From Chloroflexota bacterium (GTDB taxonomy: Bacteria > Chloroflexota > Anaerolineae > Aggregatilineales > J027): 64,000 bases of DNA. The stretch spans positions 248,001 through 312,000 of the forward strand of contig JACRBG010000055.1 of the NCBI GenBank assembly GCA_016234595.1, written 5' to 3'. A program made the translations under genes and the position numbers. Within the stretch, counting starts at the first letter, position 1, and every line of letters begins with the position of its first letter. This document shows positions 27,135-35,681 of this stretch, one piece after another. A model generated the notes under the pieces. That model made no database searches, was not told where the DNA came from, and worked only from the letters and a program-made list of their open reading frames with translations.

Positions 27135-29315
27135 TTACGGTTTAGCGACAGTTAAAGCGAGTGTTCGCCGGAATACAGGGGAGTCCAGCGGCGCCCAAAT
27201 TTCGGGCAAATTCCAACGCATCGCGTCGGCCCGTTCACGCAGCATCGTCGCAAGCGCTTCCATCGCCAATACACGCAAACTGCCTGCTTGGGTTGGGTCA
27301 ATTTTGGCTCGTTCCCAATCCTGCATGGTGCGGGCAGCAGCAAATTCCATGCGTTGCCATGCGTGAAGATAATCCAACAGCGGTTCAACCACTTCTAACA
27401 CCTGTTCCAATTCTGAGCCTAACAGACTACCGCTACAAATCAATGAATCAGTCAGGCGTCGCAATACGACCTCAAAACTCTGCATCATTTCAACCGAGAG
27501 CAGTATTTCCAAATTGGCGTTCCACCCAGCCCGGGTTACACGGTCAATCACTTGACGTGCTCCACCCAAATAGGCCCATACGCGGGTCGCAATCAAACCA
27601 CTATAGGGAGCGGGGTCTTCTTTTTGATAGACTAATTTGGTTTGGGCAGCAGCCAGCCATTGATAAAAAATCTGACTTCGTAACACCCCTTGCAGTTGAC
27701 GAGCAGATTCTGCCGCACTGACCTCATAACCTTTGCAAATAGCGGTCAACTGGGCAATCGCATCAGGGTCATCATGATCGGGGTCGGTTTCGTCTAACAG
27801 GTTGGTACTACGGTCAAACAGAGCGGCCCCATATAATGCACTTTTAATGGCATTCGCAAGACTATGCGTGATGGCATCATCAATCCGGCTGGGTTTAGTG
27901 CCGGGAATTAACCAATCCCACACCCCCACCAACCGCTGAAATTCCACCCACATTGCCGTTAACATGCCCGACTCGCCATTACGAAAACGGCCTGCTACAT
28001 ATTCCAAACGACGTACATAGTGAACTCGTAGGGCATTACTCACCTCAACAGCTGAGGCCAACGGTTCAAGCGCAGGCCATAATTCGGGGGCATCGGCTGT
28101 TTTTAGGACACCTTGGTCAGTCGTCACAAAACGAATTTGGGCTTCTTTATAAAGGCGATTCCACAAATCACTTTTTTGTTCAGCCCGTACCACGTCAACA
28201 GCGGCTTCGCGCCCATTAATTTCTAAAATGAATGTGCCGGGGGTCGAGCGCCAATTTTGAATCACACTGGTCTGGGTATGGCTAAAATCGAGACCAATTC
28301 CCATCCGCAGCAAAGCCGCCAATGTTTCCGCATGGGTCAAAATATGTTTGGGCAGTTTCACTGTTGCAGGCACTTGATGCGAACGCGGCAAGGTACGGTG
28401 CAACCCTGTCATCACCGCGATAATTTGCCGTTCCTCAGTGGAAATATCCTTTAACTCGTATTGCAAAATCAAGTCCCGACCACTGAGATGATGTTCCAAC
28501 GGGTCACTGGCAAATGTGATGTTATGGAGCAGTGCCGCCGCGTGCAGCAAATCGCGGTAATGTTGGGGTAAACGATGCACACTCGCTGTAATATCAAATA
28601 ACTCTCGGCTCAGGGTGCTGATATGCCGTGCATGGGCCATATCTACATCAAACGAGGCTGCCAGCGCTCCAATGCTAATAGGTTCCGTTATATCAGGTGC
28701 AACTGGCTCAATACTCGGCGGCTTTGGTTCAACATGGGCGACGACCACACGTGGGGCAATTTCCACCACGACATCGTCAGCCGATTCCACCAACAAAAAT
28801 TCCAACCCCTCCGCTACAGCATCATCCACCGAAATAATGGGCGCTTCTGCTTCTGGTGGCTTGTCTTCGCGCGGGCGACGATAGTCTCGACGGTCAGAAC
28901 GTCCCCGCTGAGGTTTACGTACAGGCTTTTTAGCTTCCTCAGGTGGACGTTGACTATAAGGCGTGCGTGGCCGAGGTTGGCGTGGATTCACCCGACGCCG
29001 TTCACCCTGCTCTCTTTCGGGAGTCTCGATTTTGGGTTCTTTTGGAAGTTCTTCTTTGGCAGGCAAAGGCTTGACCGCTATGGGTGATGCGGATTGAATG
29101 GCCTCACCAAAAAGAGCTAAGCCCTCCACTTGATAACGTTCTACCCACGCATGTACTTCTTTACTAGGACGGCGTATCGAACGGGCAATCTGATCCACCT
29201 CTTGCCCCGAAGATAAAGCTAATACAATTCGCGCAGGGACACTATAATCATGCTCATCTTGTTCAGCCAACCGAACAAGGGCCTTACGGGTATCACGATC
29301 TAACGAATGGTTCAT
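27135..29315 (-). CDS. HTH-HD-CHAD multidomain protein
   Basis: This 726-residue cytoplasmic protein has an N-terminal helix-turn-helix-like region (about 20-75). A long Pro/Arg/Lys-rich linker follows (about 85-155). An HD-type domain resembling the C-terminal part of Ppx/GppA (about 220-345) comes next, and a CHAD domain lies at about 435-700 (conserved LRVHYVRRLEYVAGRF). CHAD domains bind inorganic polyphosphate and Ppx/GppA act on polyphosphate or (p)ppGpp, so a polyphosphate-related role is inferred. The HD pair itself reads LLHN instead of LLHD. It is divergent from the methylmalonyl-CoA epimerase gene. Confidence 0.72.
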   Translation of the reverse strand: MNHSLDRDTRKALVRLAEQDEHDYSVPARIVLALSSGQEVDQIARSIRRPSKEVHAWVERYQVEGLALFGEAIQSASPIAVKPLPAKEELPKEPKIETPEREQGERRRVNPRQPRPRTPYSQRPPEEAKKPVRKPQRGRSDRRDYRRPREDKPPEAEAPIISVDDAVAEGLEFLLVESADDVVVEIAPRVVVAHVEPKPPSIEPVAPDITEPISIGALAASFDVDMAHARHISTLSRELFDITASVHRLPQHYRDLLHAAALLHNITFASDPLEHHLSGRDLILQYELKDISTEERQIIAVMTGLHRTLPRSHQVPATVKLPKHILTHAETLAALLRMGIGLDFSHTQTSVIQNWRSTPGTFILEINGREAAVDVVRAEQKSDLWNRLYKEAQIRFVTTDQGVLKTADAPELWPALEPLASAVEVSNALRVHYVRRLEYVAGRFRNGESGMLTAMWVEFQRLVGVWDWLIPGTKPSRIDDAITHSLANAIKSALYGAALFDRSTNLLDETDPDHDDPDAIAQLTAICKGYEVSAAESARQLQGVLRSQIFYQWLAAAQTKLVYQKEDPAPYSGLIATRVWAYLGGARQVIDRVTRAGWNANLEILLSVEMMQSFEVVLRRLTDSLICSGSLLGSELEQVLEVVEPLLDYLHAWQRMEFAAARTMQDWERAKIDPTQAGSLRVLAMEALATMLRERADAMRWNLPEIWAPLDSPVFRRTLALTVAKP

Positions 29316-29408
29316 TTTGATAAAGAATCCAAGAAAAAAGTAATTGCCTTCTTAGTGTATCGCAACGCTATACTTCATCACAACCATAATCTATAAGGAA
29401 TCTCTAGT

Positions 29409-29816
29409 ATGCCCATAAAAATCAATCATCTTGCCATTGTTGTGCCAGAATTAGAAAGCGCCCTTGCTTTTTGGCATGACGCGCTGGGGCTTGAACTGGC
29501 TGGCCGCGAAGAAAACCCCGGAGAAAATGTCAGTATTGGCTTTTTGCAGCTTGGCGACAGCCGAATCGAACTATTACAACCGACCAATAATGACAGCGGT
29601 ATCGGGCGCTATTTGGAAAAGCGCGGGCCGGGAATGCATCACTTGTGTATCGAAGTTGAAAATCTTGAGGCTACGATGGAACAACTCCGTCAAAAAGGCG
29701 TCGAACTAATTAATGATACCCCCAAAACCCGCCATGAGGACGGCATTCGCTATTGCTTCATTCACCCCAAGAGCGCTTTTGGCGTGATGATCGAACTCTA
29801 TGAACTCCCCCAATAA
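29409..29816 (+). CDS. mce: Methylmalonyl-CoA epimerase
   Basis: This 135-residue enzyme of the vicinal-oxygen-chelate (glyoxalase) fold interconverts the R and S forms of methylmalonyl-CoA in propionate metabolism. Metal ligands match His7 (INHLAIVV), one of the His pair in GMHHLCIEV near residue 80, and Glu130 in VMIELYEL. The length is typical. No mutase genes are adjacent. It may be followed in the same transcript by the small membrane protein and the AI-2E permease. Confidence 0.9.
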   Translation: MPIKINHLAIVVPELESALAFWHDALGLELAGREENPGENVSIGFLQLGDSRIELLQPTNNDSGIGRYLEKRGPGMHHLCIEVENLEATMEQLRQKGVELINDTPKTRHEDGIRYCFIHPKSAFGVMIELYELPQ

Positions 29817-29902
29817 ATTTTCCCAAATTTCCGACTTGCCCGTCACGCCAGTGCGCTGTATGCTTTTGGCATATCAACGCTATAGCGAGGAGAAATAGGA
29901 TT

Positions 29903-30199
29903 ATGAGCAATCGCCCTAGCAATAAGCCACCCAATCGGCCTTCTAGCAGACCACCCCAGCAAACCAAACGGGATGCCGATTTTGACAGCCTCAATAGTCT
30001 GCGTTACAAGGCACTCGCAGAAGACGACGACCCATTTAGCGGTTTTGAAGATAAAGCAGTCAGCCGCCGTGAAGCAGATGATGGGCGCATTTTTGGTCTC
30101 AATGCGGTTGAGCGCATGTTCCTTTCCATTGGCCTATTTTTGGTCATCACCGTCTTGAGCGTTTTGCTCCTCATTCTGACCAGCAGTATCGAACTCTAA
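29903..30199 (+). CDS. Small single-pass membrane protein
   Basis: This 98-residue protein has a Pro/Asn/Arg-rich N-terminus (about 1-22), a charged middle and one strongly hydrophobic C-terminal segment (about 71-93). It is therefore a tail-anchored or single-pass protein with its polar part most likely in the cytoplasm. A GAGGAG ribosome site precedes the ATG. It starts 31 bases before the AI-2E permease and may work with it. No family recognised. Confidence 0.6.
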   Translation: MSNRPSNKPPNRPSSRPPQQTKRDADFDSLNSLRYKALAEDDDPFSGFEDKAVSRREADDGRIFGLNAVERMFLSIGLFLVITVLSVLLLILTSSIEL

Positions 30200-30230
30200 A
30201 CACCATGTACGAAAGACTTGACACCGCCGC

Positions 30231-31580
30231 ATGATGACCAAAACTTTTGACCAGCGAGAATTTGTCTATCGGATTTTATTAATCATTTTCCTTGTGGGGC
30301 TGGCGCTGGCGTTATGGTCACTGCGCGGTGCCATCATGCTCCTATTCTTAGGGGCGATTTTAGCAACAGCGCTCTCAATTCCCGTTGGTTTTTTGCGGAG
30401 GCGGGGTTTCTCCAATGGTCAAGCTGTGCTGGTGACTGTCATCAGTACATTAGTCATTATTCTCCTAATTGGGATTTTGATTATCCCCTCTTTTGCCCAA
30501 CAAGCTAGTAGTTTGGTAGATCGTCTCCCCACAGCGCTAGAAGAAGCCAACAATCAGTACAATAAAATCGCCAAAGACACGGGCCTTTTCCCTACTATCG
30601 AAATTGGTGCAGGTGATCTTCAACAAAAACAAATCTCCAATTTCATCCGTGATCAAGCCGACAACGCCACCGGGCAAGTGTTGCCATTTCTTGGTACGGT
30701 TGGCAGTCTGGTGGGTAATTTGCTGATTCTTTTTGTTTTGACTGTCTATTTTCTTGCCGAGCCAACGGCCTATGTTGAAGGGGCACTCACACTCGTTCCA
30801 AGAGCGTATCGCCCCCGCGCCTTAGAGGTCATGACGTCATTAGGCAAAAGCGTCCGACTAGCCGTGCTTTCCCAAATGTTTTCGGCCTCGTTAGTCGCCA
30901 CCTTCACCACAACGGGTCTATTTATTCTTGGTGTAGAAGATGCCCTCGCATTAGGGATTTTGGCAGGCTTTTTTAATTTCATCCCCAATTTTGGCCCGAT
31001 GGTATCGCTCCTAGTCGGGGTAATTTTTTCCCTAGCCTCTGGTGGTCCAGTCATTTTGGTCATCATTTTATATCTTATTGTCCAACAGCTTGAATCGAAC
31101 GTCATTACTCCACGCATCATCCGCCAAACCTTAAATATGCCCGGTGCAGTGGTCATTGCAACTCAGCTGGTTGCAGGGGCTTTGTTCGGCTTCTTGGGCC
31201 TATTGTTAGCTGTCCCATTGGTCGCGGTGATTATGACACTAGTACGAGAACTTTATGTCTATGACGCGCTCAATAGTCGCAAAGCCGTCATTCTAAAAAA
31301 GCGGCTGGAAACCGGGCAAGAACATCTCGTTGTCACAACCGATCCCTATCGGCCCGAACAACTATCCCCCGGTGAAGCAGCCAAGCTCTCTATGCAAGGC
31401 CAAGACCCCTTTGAATTTGTCCAAGGTCAGCAAACCATTGAAATTGTTGGCCCTTCCACCGAGCAAATGAATCGCGTCACGACTAACCAGCAAGCCGTTT
31501 GGGTAGCGATATTGGCTCTGGTTGGTGCTCAGGCGATTGCGCTCATCCAAGCAATCTTAAAAGACAGTCGGCGTGGCTAG
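30231..31580 (+). CDS. AI-2E family transporter (second copy)
   Basis: This 449-residue AI-2E/PerM-family permease has two N-terminal helices, a soluble loop (about 80-145) and a helix cluster from 155 to 350. The signature GFFNFIPNFGPMVSLLVG is present. The roughly 100-residue C-terminal part contains a soluble stretch followed by a final helix (about 423-440), absent from the paralogue at 2065-3369. The substrate is unknown; other members have been linked to sodium/proton exchange and quorum-signal export. Confidence 0.88.
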   Translation: MMTKTFDQREFVYRILLIIFLVGLALALWSLRGAIMLLFLGAILATALSIPVGFLRRRGFSNGQAVLVTVISTLVIILLIGILIIPSFAQQASSLVDRLPTALEEANNQYNKIAKDTGLFPTIEIGAGDLQQKQISNFIRDQADNATGQVLPFLGTVGSLVGNLLILFVLTVYFLAEPTAYVEGALTLVPRAYRPRALEVMTSLGKSVRLAVLSQMFSASLVATFTTTGLFILGVEDALALGILAGFFNFIPNFGPMVSLLVGVIFSLASGGPVILVIILYLIVQQLESNVITPRIIRQTLNMPGAVVIATQLVAGALFGFLGLLLAVPLVAVIMTLVRELYVYDALNSRKAVILKKRLETGQEHLVVTTDPYRPEQLSPGEAAKLSMQGQDPFEFVQGQQTIEIVGPSTEQMNRVTTNQQAVWVAILALVGAQAIALIQAILKDSRRG

Positions 31581-31617
31581 TGTTCTATTAAAAGTCTTAA
31601 CAATTTATTGACAACCC

Positions 31618-31810
31618 TTAAATGGGGTTTTGATTTCTCCCTGCGATAATAGAAATTGTACAGAGTTAAAACCTCATACGAGTTTGGCACTTGATGATCG
31701 TTCCCTCCCTGGCTCCCACCCGATTTGATCATCAAGTGCTTTCGCTTATGCCCACCACTCTCCTCTGTTCATCTATCGGTGGGCATAAATGCTTTCTAGG
31801 CCCCATTTAA
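31618..31810. ncRNA. Structured intergenic element with two long hairpins (candidate small RNA)
   Basis: This 193-base segment is bounded by a perfect 10-bp inverted repeat, TTAAATGGGG at 31618-31627 and CCCCATTTAA at 31801-31810. Inside are a perfect 13-bp stem (GCACTTGATGATC 31687-31699 with GATCATCAAGTGC 31727-31739, 27-base loop) and a perfect 11-bp stem (TTATGCCCACC 31746-31756 with GGTGGGCATAA 31778-31788, 21-base loop). Read on the plus strand, both loops are C-rich with repeated TCCC/CTCC motifs, able to face Shine-Dalgarno sequences. A TG-N-GATAAT extended -10 at 31642-31650 could start transcription at about 31657. No protein is encoded. Alternatives are a small inverted-repeat transposable element or a double terminator. 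Confidence 0.5.
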
Positions 31811-31878
31811 AAAATAACCACTAGACGCCACATGGTATAATAACCGCATTCGCAAGCATTAAAGTTGAAGATGATTAC

Positions 31879-33255
31879 ATGAAAAAACCATTGGTCGCTC
31901 TCGTTGGGCGCCCCAACGTCGGAAAATCCACCCTTTTTAATCGCCTAATTGGTGAACGCCGTGCTGTCATTTCAGATATTGCTGGGACAACCCGTGACCG
32001 TTTGCAAGGAGATGCCGACTGGAACGGTACATTGTTTACCGTTGTAGACACAGGCGGGATTGAAATCTTCCACCCCAAAGCGGGGCAACAATCAACTGAG
32101 CCATTGTCCGAAGATTCTGTCCAATTCATCGCTCAAATCCGTGCTCAAGCGATGTTGGCAATCCAAGATGCCGATGTAATTGTTATGGTCACTGATACGC
32201 AACAGGGGGTCACAGCTGCTGATGAGCAGGTCGCGGAGATTTTGCAAAAATCTAGCAAGCCTATTGTCATCGCCGCCAATAAAGCCGATCATCACAAGGC
32301 CTTTGATGAAGCAATGGATTTTTATACCCTCGGTTTGGGTGAAGTCATTCCACTGAGCGCCCTCCATGGGGATGGCACAGGCGATTTATTAGACCGCGTT
32401 GTGGCCCTGTTCCCCCCTGCTCCCGAATATGGTAGCGAGGAAGAAGAGGATCACCTTAAAGTTGCCATTGTTGGACGCCCCAATGTTGGTAAGTCGAGTT
32501 TGTTAAATAAATTACTTGGTGAAGAACGCGCCATCGTCTCAGAAATTGCGGGCACAACCCGCGATGCACTCGACACCGATATTCAATGGCACGGACAAAG
32601 AGTTACCCTGATTGACACCGCAGGAATTCGTCGGCGTGGCAAAATCGAGCCGGGGATTGAACAATATAGTGTTTTGCGTGCCCTCAAAGCCATTCAACGT
32701 GCTGATATTGCTCTCTTGTTAATTGATGCCACCGAAGGTGTCACAGCCCAAGATACCCACGTGGCGGGTACGGTCTTAGACGAATTAAAAAGTCTCATCA
32801 TTGTTGTCAATAAGTGGGATTTAATCGAAAAAGATTCCTACACCATCTATGAACACACTGAGAAAATTAAAGAGGCGTTCAGTTTTATGCCGTATGCCCC
32901 AATCTTGTTTATCAGTGCCATGACCGGGCAGCGGGTTCACCAAATTTTGGAAGCCGCCATGAGTGTATATGAAGAACGTGTGCGTCGTATCTCAACCAGC
33001 GAACTCAACCGCATTGTGCGCGAGGCGGTTGCGCGTCATGCCCCCACTAGCCAAGACCTGCGCAAATTGAAAATCTACTATGCCACACAAGTGCGGGTTG
33101 ACCCTCCCACGTTCCTATTCCATGTGAATGAGGCCGAACTGGTTCACTTTTCCTACGAACGCTATCTCGAAAATTCCATCCGTGAGGTTTTTCCGTTCTC
33201 TGGGACACCCATTCGCCTCAGTTTCCGCAGTCGGAGTGGTGGGCTAGAGGATTAA
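31879..33255 (+). CDS. der: GTPase Der (EngA), 50S ribosome assembly factor
   Basis: This 458-residue protein has the diagnostic double G-domain architecture. The first P-loop GRPNVGKST is near residue 10 with DTGG, and the second GRPNVGKSS is near 198 with DTAG. NKAD and NKWD specificity motifs are present in the respective domains. A C-terminal KH-like domain follows (about 350-440). Der is needed for maturation of the large ribosomal subunit. The gene is preceded by the two-hairpin element and followed after 3 bases by an unknown gene. Confidence 0.97.
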   Translation: MKKPLVALVGRPNVGKSTLFNRLIGERRAVISDIAGTTRDRLQGDADWNGTLFTVVDTGGIEIFHPKAGQQSTEPLSEDSVQFIAQIRAQAMLAIQDADVIVMVTDTQQGVTAADEQVAEILQKSSKPIVIAANKADHHKAFDEAMDFYTLGLGEVIPLSALHGDGTGDLLDRVVALFPPAPEYGSEEEEDHLKVAIVGRPNVGKSSLLNKLLGEERAIVSEIAGTTRDALDTDIQWHGQRVTLIDTAGIRRRGKIEPGIEQYSVLRALKAIQRADIALLLIDATEGVTAQDTHVAGTVLDELKSLIIVVNKWDLIEKDSYTIYEHTEKIKEAFSFMPYAPILFISAMTGQRVHQILEAAMSVYEERVRRISTSELNRIVREAVARHAPTSQDLRKLKIYYATQVRVDPPTFLFHVNEAELVHFSYERYLENSIREVFPFSGTPIRLSFRSRSGGLED

Positions 33256-33258
33256 AAA

Positions 33259-33777
33259 ATGGGCAACCGTATACTTTTACATCGAGAACACCATAATCTG
33301 GAAGAACATCTCAAGATGAGTAATGGTCTAACCTCGGTGTTCATTGCAGTTCTCGTTCTGAGTGGTTCTACGTTGGCTCAAACCAAGAACGAAAAGGAAT
33401 TGGTAATCTGGTTAGCATCGCGTGACCAAGGGGTTTATGGTATAGGCACTGTTGGATTTTACATTAGTGATATGCCTTGGACTCAAATGGGTTTCGCTGA
33501 CGAGAAAAATTTCCTACTGCGGGCCATTGAGGGAGCAAGGGCCAAACAACGGTGGGATATCCTAGATTACAGCCCTAACGAAGAATTTGTAACTTTTGCC
33601 CTAGACCGCTTCGAAAATTTGATAAGCCTATTCGACGAGCAATACATTGATGAAGCAAAATTTCACGAGTGGCAAGATTACTTAAAAAGATATGCTACAT
33701 CCGACGACTTTATTATGTGTGAAAAACATGGGGTATATCTCCATCCAGTAGGGTGTGTCATTTGCCACGACACTTAA
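33259..33777 (+). CDS. Hypothetical protein with C-terminal Cys/His cluster
   Basis: This 172-residue protein is of unknown family. It starts 3 bases after the der stop, with a GAGG ribosome site inside the end of der, so it is coupled to that gene. A hydrophobic stretch at about 24-41 could be an anchor or a buried helix. The C-terminal 20 residues contain CEKHGVYLHPVGCVICHD, a Cys/His cluster able to bind zinc or iron. An alternative start is the Met near 33316. No function is assigned. Confidence 0.5.
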   Translation: MGNRILLHREHHNLEEHLKMSNGLTSVFIAVLVLSGSTLAQTKNEKELVIWLASRDQGVYGIGTVGFYISDMPWTQMGFADEKNFLLRAIEGARAKQRWDILDYSPNEEFVTFALDRFENLISLFDEQYIDEAKFHEWQDYLKRYATSDDFIMCEKHGVYLHPVGCVICHDT

Positions 33778-33825
33778 TGAGCATCTAAAACTTACTATTT
33801 TGGCCTTCCACCTACGAATTTTTCC

Positions 33826-33978
33826 ATGATTATTGTTCGACGCCATCATTACGGAACTTATACAGTTGACCTACGGGAGTTACCGCAGATAAGTCCTCCG
33901 TTAGCCCGTTTCCCCTATGTACAGATAGGTTTATACCTGTCATCAAAACAAATAGGCCATCTCCATATGACAGAATAG
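33826..33978 (+). CDS. Possible small ORF in the gap before the SH3b gene
   Basis: A 50-codon frame begins MIIVRRHHYGTYTVDL and ends at a TAG at 33976-33978. Its composition looks protein-like, but the ribosome site is weak and no family is recognised. It could be a remnant of a larger gene. The rest of the 33778-34065 gap shows nothing further. Confidence 0.22.
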   Translation: MIIVRRHHYGTYTVDLRELPQISPPLARFPYVQIGLYLSSKQIGHLHMTE

Positions 33979-34065
33979 GGGACTTGCCCTCAAGCACCTA
34001 TTTCGCATAAATTGAATCTACCGTCTCATAACATTACTTTGTGAAATGTGAAAGGGCACTCCCTC

Positions 34066-35604
34066 ATGAATTTGCATCCGCAGAGAGTTCGACATGTTGT
34101 ATTTAGCTTGACCACACTCATTGTCTTTGCCATCGTTGCCATCATTGTCAATTCATCCCTATCAACCACCTATGCCCAAGATGGACAACGCCTTGGCTAT
34201 GGTGAAAACCTAATAGGGCAGGTTTCCGGGCCAGAAGGTAGTCTATTTTTCTTTGAGGGCAAAGCTGGTGATGTTGCCCAAATCGAAGTACTGGGCGTTG
34301 GTTTCGCGCCAAGTATTGCCCTGCTGGATGGCACACGCACTGTCGTCTTGTTGGTCAATGACAATTTGGCGTTGGAACAAACTGCCACACTTGAATATAC
34401 CCTCATCAGTGATGGGACCTATTTCATTCAAGTGCGAGCAGCCAACAATCTGACCGGGCAGTTTGCTATTACGCTCCTTAAAGGTGTGCGTCAACTTCCA
34501 CCTGCTATACCGCTTACCGCAGGGCCAGCCGTACAAGGCCTCGTTGCTAGCGCCGAACTACCCGCTGTATATGATTTTTCGACCAATGCCACTGATGTAA
34601 CCCAACTACGGATTCAATCCTTCTCGCCCGGTTATAGCCCAGTCATCACTGTGCTATCCCCGACCAACGAGACGATTGTTAGCTTGAATAATCCGCGGCT
34701 ACTCGGAACCACTTTGACCTTCGCACCCGGTCAAGAAAACCTACGCTTGATTGTTGACTTGGGTGGTTTTGCTCCCCCTGCAACAATTGAAGTCCAATTG
34801 ACCTATGGGACATCCGCAGTAACCGGTGGAAGCAGCACCTCACCCGCTGGTACAGAAGAACCCAGCAATGCGAGCTTGCCTAGCCTACCCACCAGTGGTC
34901 AATGTGTATTAGCTACCCGTGAAAATCAAGCCGTCAATGTACGGAGCGGCCCCTCTACCGATTACCCCATATTGGTAACTATATCGCCCCAATCTATCTA
35001 TGATGTGGTTGGGCGCAACGCAGATAGTTCGTGGTATCAAATCACCTATGGGGGCGGCAACAACCGAGGTTGGGTGTCGGCACAAGTCACTCGGCTAGGT
35101 GGCAACTGCACGGCTGTTCCCATTGCAACTTTCCAGCCTCTACCGACCGCCACTCGTACCCCCACATCTACCCTCCCCAGTGGAGTCACTGCTACACCTA
35201 GCCCCACTGGGCAGAGTCAAATTGCCCCACCAGACAGTGACTACTTCCTAAACGTCAATATGGGCAACCAAAATGGAGCCATCACACAGGGCAGCATCAG
35301 TAATGTTGTATCCCATCCGACAGGCGACTACGAAGATTATGTGTTCTTCTCCACCAACAATATCAATACACAGGGTGGTTCGGGCACATTGGTTCGCCAA
35401 ATCTTCAATTTCACCTGCACGGGTACAGGCACAGAGGTTATTGGCTTCTATATCAATGGCGACTTTAGAGAATGTGGCGATAGTTATACTATCAATTCTG
35501 TTGGGCCAGATAACGATAACGGTACGATCCAGATTAGTGCCAATGGGGGCAGCAACACCTATGTCCAATGGACGATATTTATGCAGGTCGAACGCCTGAA
35601 TTAA
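34066..35604 (+). CDS. Secreted SH3b-domain protein with prepeptidase-type beta domains
   Basis: The protein is 512 residues from the ATG at 34066, which has AAAGGG upstream; a GTG 18 bases earlier is in frame. A signal or anchor segment is near 12-35. Two beta-sandwich regions resembling the bacterial pre-peptidase C-terminal domain lie at about 45-145 and 150-245. A bacterial SH3 domain (NVRSGPSTDYPIL, GWVSAQVT) is at about 280-340. A Thr/Pro linker and a final Asn/Gly-rich domain with two Cys follow. SH3b domains often bind peptidoglycan. No catalytic motif is visible. A strong terminator follows. Confidence 0.7.
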   Translation: MNLHPQRVRHVVFSLTTLIVFAIVAIIVNSSLSTTYAQDGQRLGYGENLIGQVSGPEGSLFFFEGKAGDVAQIEVLGVGFAPSIALLDGTRTVVLLVNDNLALEQTATLEYTLISDGTYFIQVRAANNLTGQFAITLLKGVRQLPPAIPLTAGPAVQGLVASAELPAVYDFSTNATDVTQLRIQSFSPGYSPVITVLSPTNETIVSLNNPRLLGTTLTFAPGQENLRLIVDLGGFAPPATIEVQLTYGTSAVTGGSSTSPAGTEEPSNASLPSLPTSGQCVLATRENQAVNVRSGPSTDYPILVTISPQSIYDVVGRNADSSWYQITYGGGNNRGWVSAQVTRLGGNCTAVPIATFQPLPTATRTPTSTLPSGVTATPSPTGQSQIAPPDSDYFLNVNMGNQNGAITQGSISNVVSHPTGDYEDYVFFSTNNINTQGGSGTLVRQIFNFTCTGTGTEVIGFYINGDFRECGDSYTINSVGPDNDNGTIQISANGGSNTYVQWTIFMQVERLN

Positions 35605-35630
35605 ACACCCCGCTATAACACTGACTTCTC

Positions 35631-35665
35631 AGAACGCCCTATTTTGTTATAGGGTGTTCTTTTTT
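35631..35665 (+). terminator. Strong rho-independent terminator
   Basis: A 12-bp stem AGAACGCCCTAT / ATAGGGTGTTCT (one G-T pair) with a six-base loop is followed by six T. It ends the SH3b gene. Confidence 0.92.
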
Positions 35666-35681
35666 ACCTAGACTTACTCGA

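Noticed and set aside
31687-31788. Ordinary terminators for the AI-2E permease gene
   Set aside because: The stems are long with 21-27-base loops and no proper T-run; a terminator alone does not explain the outer repeat.
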